64,000 nucleotides of DNA, from the NCBI GenBank assembly GCA_003223215.1, contig QHYH01000095.1, forward strand, positions 1 through 64,000. The letters run 5' to 3'. Position 1 is the stretch's first letter. Every line of letters begins with the position of its first letter. Below, one piece after another: positions 17,332 through 26,042 of this stretch. Both the position numbers and the translations under genes were made by a program. The notes beneath the pieces were generated by a model, which was not told the origin of the DNA, ran no database searches, and was given only the letters and a program-made list of their open reading frames with translations. Origin of the DNA: Acidobacteriota bacterium. GTDB lineage: Bacteria; Acidobacteriota; Terriglobia; Acidiferrales; UBA7541.

Positions 17332-17442
17332 TCATGGGATGGGCTTGCGCCTTGAGGCCATCCTTTTGCGACGCGCGACAATAATAAACACGACCACTAC
17401 AAACAGAATACCCGCGATAATGCGAATCGTAGTCGGATTCAT
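17332..17442 (-). CDS. 36-residue single-pass membrane protein
   Basis: A short frame starts with ATG at 17440-17442, with an AGGGAG-like ribosome site (complement of CTCCCT) nine bases upstream. It encodes MNPTTIRIIAGILFVVVVFI, then IVARRKRMASRRKPIP and TGA. It has one membrane helix preceded by a short polar end and followed by a strongly basic tail, which predicts the C-terminus inside. Proteins of this size and pattern are common in Acidobacteria genomes, in my experience, without known function. It lies alone upstream of the convergent end of the Tad operon. Confidence 0.6.
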   Translation of the reverse strand: MNPTTIRIIAGILFVVVVFIIVARRKRMASRRKPIP

Positions 17443-17692
17443 CGATGCATTCTCCCTAAAATAAGGTTATGCGGCATGGATTGCGGAACGACCTGCCACA
17501 TATTTACAGAATTTCCCCCAGGCTTTGGAACGGAATGAGTGACACGAAAATACGGTGAAACAACCGGAAAACCAAATGAAAGGTGACAATTACACAGCAT
17601 AAGCTCTATTCCTTCGGTGGGGCCGATTGAAAACTAGTTAACTGCCCCTCACCACGCGGATTTTCCCCAACTCCACTTTCGGTTGACCAGTC

Positions 17693-19438
17693 TTACTTCC
17701 CGACCTCCTCAGTAGGCAACACACTAACTCCGATCAGAACCTTGCACGCGACTTGTTTACCGTTAAGTTGCGCCGCCAGGAACTGCCATTGCGCAAGGGC
17801 ATTCAGAGCAGATCGCGCCCTTCCATCCAGTGCGCGAATTGCGCGCGAAGCGGCTAGCTTGCCGTTTTCATCAATGATGCCGGTCACGAACACTAGGCCT
17901 GAATTCGCGGTAAGCCCAGTTTTTGGCACCGTCGCCTGGACCTTCTTTAGCACAACGGGTGGCGTAAGTAAGCCATTCGACAAGCCGTTGCCGGCCGGGG
18001 CCGGACTTATCAGGGCGTACTGCATGGACCAGTCGGGGCCGCCGCCGGCGTCGGTCATTGGGATGTAAACGGTGTAAACGGTGTCAGTGCGGGAAAACAC
18101 GCCGAGGTCGCGACTGGCTCCGCCACTGCTACCGCCTGAAATTATCGTAAGTGCGTAAGAACCATGTGGAATAGGACTTGTTGCGGCCGCTGGCCCACTG
18201 CTTCCTGGCATGTCACCTGAGATGGAAATCCCCGGAAGACTTTTGTTTTCCGTAGCCGCAGCCGAGGCCGTGCCAGTGCTAGAACTGGCCGGCGGGGCGA
18301 CGCCCGAGGAGGACTCGTTACTCGCCACCACGGAATGCCGATCGCTCGCTTCAGCTTTGGTTCCAGTCCCATTCTCCATGCTCACGTGCGGCAAGTTCTG
18401 TCCTGCCTTTGAGGAGCTCGCACTTGCAGGATTCTCACTAGTGATATCTGGCGTAGTCGTCGCAACGGTTGTCGCCGCTCTCGATGGTCCGATGACGAAT
18501 CTGGAGGCTAGTTCTGCGTCAGGAATAACAGGAGCGGGTTCGGGAGGAACGTGGACGGCATTAATGATTACCGCCGCCTTTTGCGCATTCACCTCCGGTC
18601 CCATGGTGTCGGCCAACACCGGTACCGTGGGTTCGGAAACGGCCCTCGTTTCTCGCAGCACCGGTTTAACCGGAGCCAGCAATAATTTTGGCTTGTCGTT
18701 GGGCGGCGCCGGAATTTGCGCCGGAGGTTCGCCGGCTCTGAAACTTAATAGTGCTTCTGGGTTCGATGGTTCACGATGTTCAAGCTGCGGGGCAACGGGC
18801 CCCTGCACCGCTCGATGAGGAAGCATCACCATGCTTGGCAGCCGGAGAGGATAAGTCATCTTTGGGGGGAAGGCCAAATCCGGCCGACGGATCGTCTGCA
18901 CTCCCTTGCTCGAATCTGGGGGGTTGGAAACGATTTCTTGTGGCGCAGCATAGTCAGGCTTTGGCCAATTGGCGGTGTATAGCGCGGCTGTGGGCAAAAG
19001 GTTCGCGACGTCAGGCGTTTTGTGCCCACGTGCGTGTTCTATCTGGGTACCTTCGCTGGCCTCTCCCATGCCTGGCAGAGCTGGGAGCTGCAACGGCTGA
19101 TATACGACCTCGAACTCACGGTCGAGATCTCTCGGAGTACTTGGCACCCTACCAAGCCATGATGGAAAAAGGATCGGCAGGGCAGCGAGCGTTGCGGCAG
19201 TGGCCGTATGGAGAAGCGTCGAAAGGAATAGTCCTTTTCGCGGAGTGACCCTGGCGGGTAACAGCTCGAGTTTCGGCGTTCGAATTTGTTTCCGTATAAC
19301 TACGGAAGGCGCCAAGGGTCCGATCGGGGAACGTACTTGCATCAAGCCCTTATTGAAATTGCGCACGATCACTGTTGATTCTGCGGGCCTCATCGCAGAG
19401 CTTAAATGCACAACACCGGTGCTGGGATGGGGCATCAT
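17693..19438 (-). CDS. TonB-like energy-transducer protein at the end of the Tad operon
   Basis: About 581 residues. The open frame extends to 19705 inside the TadG gene, but the extra 89 residues are the antisense-frame shadow of TadG. ATG 19438 overlaps the TadG stop as ATGA, which suggests translational coupling, as there is no ribosome site. A single membrane helix lies near residue 70 (GLFLSTLLHTATAATLAALP). A long Pro/Ala/Ser-rich spacer follows. The last 90 residues form a TonB C-terminal-type domain (VVLKKVQATVPKTGLTANSG, VTGIIDENGKLAASRAIRAL, ALAQWQFLAAQLNGKQVACK). In the known family this domain contacts outer-membrane receptors or secretins. No ExbB/ExbD genes are nearby. Its presence in a pilus operon is unusual. 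Confidence 0.75.
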   Translation of the reverse strand: MMPHPSTGVVHLSSAMRPAESTVIVRNFNKGLMQVRSPIGPLAPSVVIRKQIRTPKLELLPARVTPRKGLFLSTLLHTATAATLAALPILFPSWLGRVPSTPRDLDREFEVVYQPLQLPALPGMGEASEGTQIEHARGHKTPDVANLLPTAALYTANWPKPDYAAPQEIVSNPPDSSKGVQTIRRPDLAFPPKMTYPLRLPSMVMLPHRAVQGPVAPQLEHREPSNPEALLSFRAGEPPAQIPAPPNDKPKLLLAPVKPVLRETRAVSEPTVPVLADTMGPEVNAQKAAVIINAVHVPPEPAPVIPDAELASRFVIGPSRAATTVATTTPDITSENPASASSSKAGQNLPHVSMENGTGTKAEASDRHSVVASNESSSGVAPPASSSTGTASAAATENKSLPGISISGDMPGSSGPAAATSPIPHGSYALTIISGGSSGGASRDLGVFSRTDTVYTVYIPMTDAGGGPDWSMQYALISPAPAGNGLSNGLLTPPVVLKKVQATVPKTGLTANSGLVFVTGIIDENGKLAASRAIRALDGRARSALNALAQWQFLAAQLNGKQVACKVLIGVSVLPTEEVGK

Positions 19439-21447
19439 TGGAGGAGTGTTGGGCGCAGTACGGAAAAAGTGGCTGTCGGGTTCAGCACCATGTTGACGCC
19501 CGAACTGCCGGTCAACGAGATCTTGTCCACAACGATGTTTCCAATCGTGAAGCTGTTCCCACCTGATCCACCGGCCAGGGATAGGCAGCTGGTGTTTGTG
19601 CCGCAAGTGGCTCCGTTGCCGTTGTGGAAATAAATGAAACCCGAGAAGACAAAGGTTCCGCCGCCGCCCAAGATGGCACAGTTTCCACCGAAACCGGCCG
19701 TGCAACTTCCGCCGTTAGCGGCAGTTGAACGATTTTGAAAGAATAGAAAGCCGCGGTTGCCATCGGGAGATCCATACTGGCCAGTAGCGCCTATGCCTGA
19801 GGTGCCACCACACGGACCGAGGAGGACGTTGCCCGGAATCGTAGCAGGAACCTGCGATGGGGTCGCTGAACCGCTGGGGCACCGTAGCAACACGGATGGC
19901 ACATAGCCAGTTGCTGCAGGGGACAAGGTGCCGTTAATCTGATACCCAACGACACAGTTATTGGGAGTCCCGGAAGCGGCGCCAGGGCCTTGCGTAACCG
20001 ACGTGCACGCGCTAGAGCCGCCGCTACTTGAGCCGATCGACGCGCTGCCAGAGGTGCTAAAGTAAAACATTACACCTTTGCTGCCGTCGCCGTTGACGGT
20101 GCTGATGCGTGCGGCGGAACCCGAACCCAAGCTGAAGCCCTGCGAGCCGACGTAGTACAACCCTGGGTCGAAAACTGCAGTTCCTGGTGTGGTTGAGACA
20201 ACTCCGATGTTCTGCCAAGTAACTCCCCCGTCTAGCGTGGTACCACCAGAGCAGGTTCCGTCGGATTGACGAGTGCACACCATCGGGCTAAACGATGCCG
20301 GACAGGCGCTACCAGAATTACCCGTCACCGCGATTGCCATGTACACGAACCCATTTGAGGTGCATGCTGACGGCAGGATCAGTGCGCCTACGGCATAAGC
20401 AGTGTTCGCCTGCCAGTTCGTACCGCGGCGATTAAACCTGGGGCGGGAGCCCCCAAAGGGAAGGTTCAAACAGGCATTTGCGCCCGGAGCCACTGGTCCG
20501 GTGGAGCAGCTCGCGTAGTTTCCCGGTGTGAATTCAACACAGCCAACGGGATCCGGACAGCCGTTCACAGCGAATGGCACGGGCGTAGCCGTGCCAGCGG
20601 TAGCGGGGGCGCTAGTCGGGGCGGCGACCGCGGCAAAGGGATCGCCAAATGGATTTGCGCCGGGAATCCAGTGACCTGCGGTACCCACGTTTACTCCCGT
20701 TGGCTTGGCAGCGGGTCCTCCGAATACGGCGAAATCGGACCCGTTGTTAGTGGGCCCTGCCTGGTGGAGATCCACCGTGCCAACACTCACGGCAGTGGCG
20801 CTGCTGGAGTCAACTTGGACGGAACGCTGAGGCCCTCCAAGAATCGTGACCGAGGCTGTGCCGTTTACCTGAAGTGATGGGCTTGCCGTCCTGTGCAACA
20901 CGACAAGAGGTACGGGAGCGGTTATCACGTTCAAGCCGCAGCTTGCGGAAGCTGTTACGTTGACGGTAGTTATGGAAGAGCCGATTCTCGTAAAGTATGT
21001 TGCCACAGGGTCCGTAACGGTCACCTTGAGGTATGGGTTGGCGATCGTCCCGAAGCCAGCCGGGATGCCGCTCACGCCCGGCAAACTCGCTGGAAAACTC
21101 ACGCTGACGTTGGCCCCCGCATAACCGTTGAACGATGCGTATTCACAAGGCACAGAATTCGGTTTAGCGCTGCAATCGAAGCTCGACCCGATCCAGGAAA
21201 AATCGAGCGCGGGGAAATCGGTGCTTGCGGTTGGATCGGTGCCCTTCAAGAACACATCCGCCGCGCCGGCCTCGCAGGCGGCATCTGCCGCACCCTGTGC
21301 CATTTGGCGGTGTGCCCAGACTTGCGTGTAATCGGTGGCCAGGCCAAGCACCGCAAGCAAGAAGAATGCGATGAGGATGACAATAAACAGGAATGCTTGT
21401 CCCTGCTGCGTAGACCATCGTTGCAAACTGGGGCGGCCGCGTTTCAT
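19435..21447 (-). CDS. TadG-like pilus assembly protein, Gly/Ser-rich
   Basis: About 670 residues from ATG 21447, which begins one base after the stop of the upstream TadE-like gene; a start at 21477 overlapping that gene is also open. The N-terminal QQGQAFLFIVILIAFFLLAV is the pilin-like helix of TadE/TadG proteins, followed by QMAQGAADAACEAGA, the usual TadG continuation. The rest is a large exported domain rich in Gly, Ser, Thr and Asn, with many Cys residues and a repeated SAxxSxxxGxxYxxG style. I see no von Willebrand factor A metal site, which many TadG proteins have. By family it is a minor pseudopilin-like component of the Flp pilus machine. Confidence 0.75.
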   Translation of the reverse strand: MKRGRPSLQRWSTQQGQAFLFIVILIAFFLLAVLGLATDYTQVWAHRQMAQGAADAACEAGAADVFLKGTDPTASTDFPALDFSWIGSSFDCSAKPNSVPCEYASFNGYAGANVSVSFPASLPGVSGIPAGFGTIANPYLKVTVTDPVATYFTRIGSSITTVNVTASASCGLNVITAPVPLVVLHRTASPSLQVNGTASVTILGGPQRSVQVDSSSATAVSVGTVDLHQAGPTNNGSDFAVFGGPAAKPTGVNVGTAGHWIPGANPFGDPFAAVAAPTSAPATAGTATPVPFAVNGCPDPVGCVEFTPGNYASCSTGPVAPGANACLNLPFGGSRPRFNRRGTNWQANTAYAVGALILPSACTSNGFVYMAIAVTGNSGSACPASFSPMVCTRQSDGTCSGGTTLDGGVTWQNIGVVSTTPGTAVFDPGLYYVGSQGFSLGSGSAARISTVNGDGSKGVMFYFSTSGSASIGSSSGGSSACTSVTQGPGAASGTPNNCVVGYQINGTLSPAATGYVPSVLLRCPSGSATPSQVPATIPGNVLLGPCGGTSGIGATGQYGSPDGNRGFLFFQNRSTAANGGSCTAGFGGNCAILGGGGTFVFSGFIYFHNGNGATCGTNTSCLSLAGGSGGNSFTIGNIVVDKISLTGSSGVNMVLNPTATFSVLRPTLLQ

Positions 21448-21448
21448 G

Positions 21449-21859
21449 CTATTGAGCCACCATTCGCCCTTCCGCATATGTGGTCATCGTCGCAGCCCCT
21501 ATATATTTCGGGAGAAACGGTACGTAAGCGTAGGTTAGGGTCACGCGCACGCGGTTCGGCGGGGTGTAACTACCATCGGGAGCCGTCACCGCGATGGAAA
21601 TAGCGGTGACGTCATGCATGGAAGCAGCGGCGAAAGTCTGTACCTTCGTTTGGGTGCCGGCCGGGTCCGCTCCGCTATGAACAATGGCATAACGAACGCC
21701 TTCGTTGGCGGCATCGGCAAGAACTGAGTAGGTGTACATAAGCCAACCCAGCTCGAAGACCCACAACACGACGGTGATAATTACAACGAGCATCAATAAG
21801 GATTCGATTAGGGCCTGACCCCTTTGGCCTTGCAAGCGAAGGTGCGTTCGTTCGCGCAT
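21449..21859 (-). CDS. TadE-like pseudopilin
   Basis: A 136-residue protein with the standard TadE start: basic MRERTHLRLQGQRGQALIES, with the Gly-Gln-Ala-Leu-Ile-Glu of the prepilin-like motif, then a membrane helix (LLMLVVIITVVLWVFELGWL). The motif ALIES matches the glutamate at position +5 seen in type IV pilin-like proteins. The remaining 90 residues form a beta-rich periplasmic domain (VRVTLTYAYVPFLPKYIGAA). It sits two bases from the next gene, inside the Tad operon. Presumed minor pseudopilin processed by the TadV peptidase. Confidence 0.85.
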   Translation of the reverse strand: MRERTHLRLQGQRGQALIESLLMLVVIITVVLWVFELGWLMYTYSVLADAANEGVRYAIVHSGADPAGTQTKVQTFAAASMHDVTAISIAVTAPDGSYTPPNRVRVTLTYAYVPFLPKYIGAATMTTYAEGRMVAQ

Positions 21860-21860
21860 G

Positions 21861-22406
21861 CTAGTAAAGCGACCTCATGGAGACTTGGCGATGGAATTTC
21901 AAGTTGGGTGGCAGAATTACGGTAAATGCCGTGCCAGGAATAATCGGCGTAACTGTGTACTCCACATCGACGCGGTCAAGCACGTAAACGGGCTGCTCTG
22001 GATCCGCGGCAGGCGCTGGGAACGCGTATGCCGGGCCGAACTGATCGCATTGAGCAATGTGGGTGGTCGAATCGACGCCCTTGGCACTAGAGCACACCTG
22101 AACGGCGACGGTGGACGTTGTGGCGCCATGCACAGCATGGGTCACATTCTCCCAGACCAGATCGCGAACCGTCGCGGTTGGGGGGGCTGTCGCCTTGCCT
22201 GCCGCCCCACCTTGCGTGGCGTATTGCACACCCATCCGAGGTGCAGCGGAGAGGGCCAGCACCATGAACCAGAGGTAACCCCAATTGATGATATTGAAGC
22301 CGATTCCGAGCAGTAGCGGCAACGTAAGTGCGGTTTCGACGAGGCTTTGCCCTTCCTGCCCTTTAAAGCGACGCCCGTGGATGAATTCTCGTTGCCACAT
22401 AGTCAT
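21861..22406 (-). CDS. TadE/TadF-like pseudopilin
   Basis: A 181-residue protein. The N-terminus FKGQEGQSLVETALTLPLLL has the EGQSLVE prepilin-like motif and a following hydrophobic helix. The C-terminal region is a beta-rich exported domain ending VIPGTAF-like strands (TVTPIIPGTAFTVILPPNLK). Its stop lies one base before the next gene. With the 136-residue TadE-like protein it makes the usual TadE/TadF pair. Two in-frame ATGs (22406 and 22400) are possible starts; neither has a strong ribosome site. Confidence 0.8.
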   Translation of the reverse strand: MTMWQREFIHGRRFKGQEGQSLVETALTLPLLLGIGFNIINWGYLWFMVLALSAAPRMGVQYATQGGAAGKATAPPTATVRDLVWENVTHAVHGATTSTVAVQVCSSAKGVDSTTHIAQCDQFGPAYAFPAPAADPEQPVYVLDRVDVEYTVTPIIPGTAFTVILPPNLKFHRQVSMRSLY

Positions 22407-22418
22407 TTCTCTAACTAA

Positions 22419-22802
22419 CTACTGCGTTGCTGCCTCTACGCGAGCAAATTCAATACTGTCGCCAACAAGTGTGGAAGTTGATTCGAGCATGCCGGACGGC
22501 AGCTCGAGCACCCCTGCCGCTTTCCAGAACACGCGGGTCATTCGGAACGGGCGCATGTCCCGCCTCACCGCAATGACCCGCCAGTAGTGGTCCAGAACAG
22601 CAATGTCTATCGGAAACAGCATCCCCAGAGTATGCACACCTTGCGAGGTTACGATAAGCAGCCCATCGCCTCGCTGGAGTTCGCGCTCCCCAAGCAAACC
22701 GACAATTCGTGTCATTCCCGTCTCGGCCACTCGAACGCGCTGACCGAGAACCGTTCCCCGCGTAGCGTTTGTTGCGCAGACCACTTTTTTTTGCCATCTC
22801 AT
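22419..22802 (-). CDS. DUF192 family protein within the Tad operon
   Basis: A 127-residue protein with the DUF192 signature: GLLGERELQRGDGLLIVTSQ, GVHTLGMLFPIDIAVLDHYW and a Trp-Arg-Val-Ile-Ala strand followed by RPFRMTRVFWKAAGVLELPS. The order matches the single-domain fold of the family (PDB-known beta barrel, function unsettled). Many DUF192 proteins carry a signal peptide; this one does not show one. It is two bases downstream of TadC and twelve upstream of a TadE-like gene, so it is clearly co-transcribed. DUF192 genes next to Tad genes occur in other Acidobacteria to my knowledge, which suggests a role in pilus assembly. Confidence 0.85.
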   Translation of the reverse strand: MRWQKKVVCATNATRGTVLGQRVRVAETGMTRIVGLLGERELQRGDGLLIVTSQGVHTLGMLFPIDIAVLDHYWRVIAVRRDMRPFRMTRVFWKAAGVLELPSGMLESTSTLVGDSIEFARVEAATQ

Positions 22803-22804
22803 GG

Positions 22805-23713
22805 CTACTTCAGCGTTTCCGAGAATAGTTTGTGCAGGGCGATAATCGCCGGCCCCAGCGCTACCACGAAAATCATAGGGAAGATGAAAAAGACCAAAGG
22901 GATAAGCAGTTTGACTCCGGCTTTGGCCGCCACTTCTTCGACAGCCTGCGTGCGGCGTGTGCGGAGCGTATCTGAAAACTGTCCGAGCGCGTTTGCGATG
23001 GGTGTACCGAAGCGCTCGGTCTGCACCAGCATGGCGACAAACTGCCTCACAAAATCGATATCAACCCGCTCCGCCATGCTGCGCCAGGCGTCGAGACGCG
23101 GTTTTCCGGCACGCTGTTCGCGGTTAATGATTTGGAACTCTTCGGCCAACGCGGGCGAGGTCATCCTTATTTCTTCGCCGACCCGCGCCATCGCCTGGTC
23201 GATGCCCAAACCGGCCTCCATACAGATCACTAGCAGATCGAGCGCGTCAGGCAGGGCGCGTCGGATGCCTCCCTGCCGGCGAGAAATCAACTTCGTAAGC
23301 ACAACATCGGGAGCGATAAAACCGAGGACCACTCCCACCAAAATTGCCGCTATCATGTTGTCGCCGAAAAAACTTCCTGCAACTATCGCGGCCACCGGCA
23401 GCAACATCTTTGTCGCCGCAAAAATCTCGACGTGCTCCGCCTTCCGAAATCCCGCCAGCGTGAGGCGATAGGCCAAATCCTCATCTGAACCAGACACAAT
23501 GCCGCGAATCGGCTTGAAAATACTGGTGATTCCAACCGCCGCTCGAGCAAGCCCGCTTGTTGGCGTCTCCACAATGACCGGTGAGATGGGCGGGGGGGGA
23601 GCTGAAATTTCCATCAGGCGCGCATCAACGGCGTCTTTTCCACTCAAGAGCAGCATAAGCGCGGCAACAATCAGAAACACCGTGATGCCCACCGATATCA
23701 GGAGTAGAAGCAT
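22805..23713 (-). CDS. tadC: TadC, inner-membrane platform protein of the Flp pilus
   Basis: A 302-residue type II secretion F-domain protein. An N-terminal membrane segment (LLLISVGITVFLIVAALMLL) is followed by two further helices around 110-140 (MLLPVAAIVAGSFFGDNMIA). The F-domain motif is ALPDALDLLVICMEAGLGID, with QAMARVGEEIRMTSPALAEE, and a C-terminal helix (LLIPLVFFIFPMIFVVALGP). It pairs with TadB just upstream, as in all Tad systems. Together they form the platform rotated by the TadA ATPase. Confidence 0.92.
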   Translation of the reverse strand: MLLLLISVGITVFLIVAALMLLLSGKDAVDARLMEISAPPPPISPVIVETPTSGLARAAVGITSIFKPIRGIVSGSDEDLAYRLTLAGFRKAEHVEIFAATKMLLPVAAIVAGSFFGDNMIAAILVGVVLGFIAPDVVLTKLISRRQGGIRRALPDALDLLVICMEAGLGIDQAMARVGEEIRMTSPALAEEFQIINREQRAGKPRLDAWRSMAERVDIDFVRQFVAMLVQTERFGTPIANALGQFSDTLRTRRTQAVEEVAAKAGVKLLIPLVFFIFPMIFVVALGPAIIALHKLFSETLK

Positions 23714-23725
23714 GCGACTAGGTCC

Positions 23726-24685
23726 TTAGTACTTGACATTTACAATCTTCCGTATCACTACGATACCGATCACCATTGCGCCCCCCGCATAAGTCACCAA
23801 CTTTTGCCCGAGCGGGTCTTCGAACAAAGCTTTTCCATAGCCTGGATGGAGGAAATTCATGCCGATGAACATGACGAATGGCAACGCGCACAAAATCCAG
23901 CCGGTCAGCCGTCCCTGTGCCGTGCGAATCCGCAATTGTCCGCCAACGCGCACTCGCTCGCGAATCACATGCGAGGTCTTGTCCAGGATCTGCGCCAAGT
24001 TGCCGCCCGTCTCCTTCTGAACCAGAATCGCGGTGACCAGGAACTGCAGATCGGCAACCGGGACGCGGCGGCTAAGATTGGCCATGGCTTCGCGAAAAGG
24101 CAGCCCGAAACTCTGCTCGTCCGCGGCACGGCGAAACTCCGAACGTAAAGGTTCGTCGGACTCTTGAGCTATCGTCTCGACGGCCGTCGGCAGGGCTTGT
24201 CCTGCGCGTAATCCGCGCGACATCAGATCGATCGCTTCCGATAGAAGTTCCGAGAAACGCCGCAGTCGGCGCTTGCGCTTTTGCAGCAGAAAACTGTAGG
24301 GGATCGCACCTAGCGCCAGACCGGGGATCCAGCCGAGCAGCCCCGGCGCAATCCACCAATTACCCAAAAAAGCGCCCAAGCCAATAAGCGCCAGCGTGCT
24401 GAACACGATCCGGCCCACGGTCCACTGCAGATCGCATTGTTCAATCAACAATTGAAGGCCCACAGCAGCACGGTTGTTGCGGAGGAATTTGTCGAAACTG
24501 GGAATCGTACTGAACGTTACTTCCTTAACTATATCCAGCTCGTCGCGCCCGGATGAAACCCTGTTGCGATCGAGCGAGGCCAACCGGGAATGAATCAGTT
24601 TGTCCGCCTTCGAGGGTTCGGTAAAGAACGCGACCACGGCAAATGCCGTGACTAAAATAATGAAAAAGATGCTGACAAGCGTCAC
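23726..24685 (-). CDS. tadB: TadB, inner-membrane platform protein of the Flp pilus
   Basis: A 319-residue type II secretion F-domain protein. The N-terminal helix is [20 protein letters not shown]; two helices follow near 95-130. The F-domain is [20 protein letters not shown] with [20 protein letters not shown] and [20 protein letters not shown], all standard TadB text. The C-terminal helices end in [20 protein letters not shown]. Its ATG overlaps the TadA stop by four bases, and TadC follows after 12 bases. Confidence 0.92.
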   Translation of the reverse strand: MTLVSIFFIILVTAFAVVAFFTEPSKADKLIHSRLASLDRNRVSSGRDELDIVKEVTFSTIPSFDKFLRNNRAAVGLQLLIEQCDLQWTVGRIVFSTLALIGLGAFLGNWWIAPGLLGWIPGLALGAIPYSFLLQKRKRRLRRFSELLSEAIDLMSRGLRAGQALPTAVETIAQESDEPLRSEFRRAADEQSFGLPFREAMANLSRRVPVADLQFLVTAILVQKETGGNLAQILDKTSHVIRERVRVGGQLRIRTAQGRLTGWILCALPFVMFIGMNFLHPGYGKALFEDPLGQKLVTYAGGAMVIGIVVIRKIVNVKY

Positions 24686-26028
24686 GACTGAACCTCGTAG
24701 ACGTGCTCGAATATATTTGGCGGAAGCTGGATGCCCGATGCCTTCAGTCGTTCGCTGAAAGTAGGCCGCAGACCAGTAGCGCGAAAGCGGCCGAGTACTC
24801 GGCCGTTCGCCCCGATGCCGAGACGTTCAAATACGAAAATGTCTTGCAGTGTCACCATGTCATCCGAAACGCCGGTGACCTCGGAAATTTGCGTCACTCG
24901 TCGAGAGCCGTCGCTGAGCCGCGCCACCTGGACAACGATGGACACCGCCGATGCGATTTGCTGCCGAATGGCCCTGTCGGGCAGATTGATTTCGGCCATC
25001 AAAGACATGGTCTCGAGACGCGCGATCGCGTCGCGTGGATTGTTAGCGTGAATGGTAGTCAGTGACCCGTCATGGCCGGTGTTCATGGCCTGCAGCATGT
25101 CCAAGGCTTCGCCGCCGCGCACCTCGCCCAGCACGATGCGATCCGGCCGCATACGAAGAGCATTGATCACCAATTCGCGCTGACGCACTGCGCCTTTGCC
25201 CTCGACGTTCGGCGGACGGCATTCCATTCGGACGACATGCGGCTGCTGCATCTGCAATTCGGCGGAATCCTCGATCGTAACAATGCGTTCCCGCTTGGAA
25301 ATAAAACTTGATAGCACATTCAGCAAAGTCGTCTTGCCCGCGCCCGTGCCTCCCGAGACAATGATGTTGAGTCGGGCCTTGACCGCGCTCTTAAGCAGTT
25401 CCAACAGGGGAGACGTAAGCGTATGCTTGGCAAGCAGTTGGTCAACCCCGATCGGTGTGCGGCCAAAACGGCGGATCGACATGATAGGGCCGTCGATAGC
25501 GAGCGGCGGGATGACTACGTTTACGCGCGAGCCATCGTCCAGGCGCGCATCGCACATCGGCGATGACTCGTCCACGCGCCGGCCTACGTTTGATACGATC
25601 TTGTCAATAATGTGCCGAAGGTGCGCTGCATCTTTAAAAGACACGCTCGTAAGTTCGAGTATTCCGCCGCGCTCGATATAAACCTGGCGGTGAGTGTTGA
25701 CCAGAATGTCGGTAATGGACGCATCTTGCAGGAGCGGTTCGAGCGGTCCCAGTCCGAAGACCTCGTGCAACACCTCGCGGCAGATTCGCTCCTTTTCCGC
25801 ACCGCTGAGCGGCACGTTCGCAGCACCAATCAGGTCAAGAATCACATTTTGTACTTGCGTTCGGGCGCGGACATCTTGCAATGAAGTGAGTTTCTCGAGG
25901 TCGATCTTGTTCAATAAGTCGCGGTGCAGAGCTGTCTTGAGCTCCTGGTGTGACTTGAAAGAAGGCGCGCTGGTCCCTTGCGGCTGAGGAGCTGATGTGG
26001 ATGCAAATCCGAATGCCATGCCGTTCAT
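24682..26028 (-). CDS. tadA: TadA/CpaF secretion ATPase
   Basis: A 448-residue type II/IV secretion ATPase. Walker A is [14 protein letters not shown]; the Asp box, Walker B region and His box are visible in [32 protein letters not shown] and the [12 protein letters not shown] segment. The N-terminal domain contains [20 protein letters not shown], the CpaF signature. The C-terminal end has the family stretch [20 protein letters not shown]. It powers Flp pilus extension from the cytoplasm. It lies between TadZ (14 bases upstream) and TadB (four-base overlap). Confidence 0.95.
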   Translation of the reverse strand: MNGMAFGFASTSAPQPQGTSAPSFKSHQELKTALHRDLLNKIDLEKLTSLQDVRARTQVQNVILDLIGAANVPLSGAEKERICREVLHEVFGLGPLEPLLQDASITDILVNTHRQVYIERGGILELTSVSFKDAAHLRHIIDKIVSNVGRRVDESSPMCDARLDDGSRVNVVIPPLAIDGPIMSIRRFGRTPIGVDQLLAKHTLTSPLLELLKSAVKARLNIIVSGGTGAGKTTLLNVLSSFISKRERIVTIEDSAELQMQQPHVVRMECRPPNVEGKGAVRQRELVINALRMRPDRIVLGEVRGGEALDMLQAMNTGHDGSLTTIHANNPRDAIARLETMSLMAEINLPDRAIRQQIASAVSIVVQVARLSDGSRRVTQISEVTGVSDDMVTLQDIFVFERLGIGANGRVLGRFRATGLRPTFSERLKASGIQLPPNIFEHVYEVQS

Positions 26029-26042
26029 TCCTCGCGATCAAA

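Noticed and set aside
19438-19705. N-terminal extension of the TonB-like gene
   Set aside because: The extra residues are Arg/His-rich shadow text from TadG and contain no signal; the 19438 start fits an ATGA overlap.
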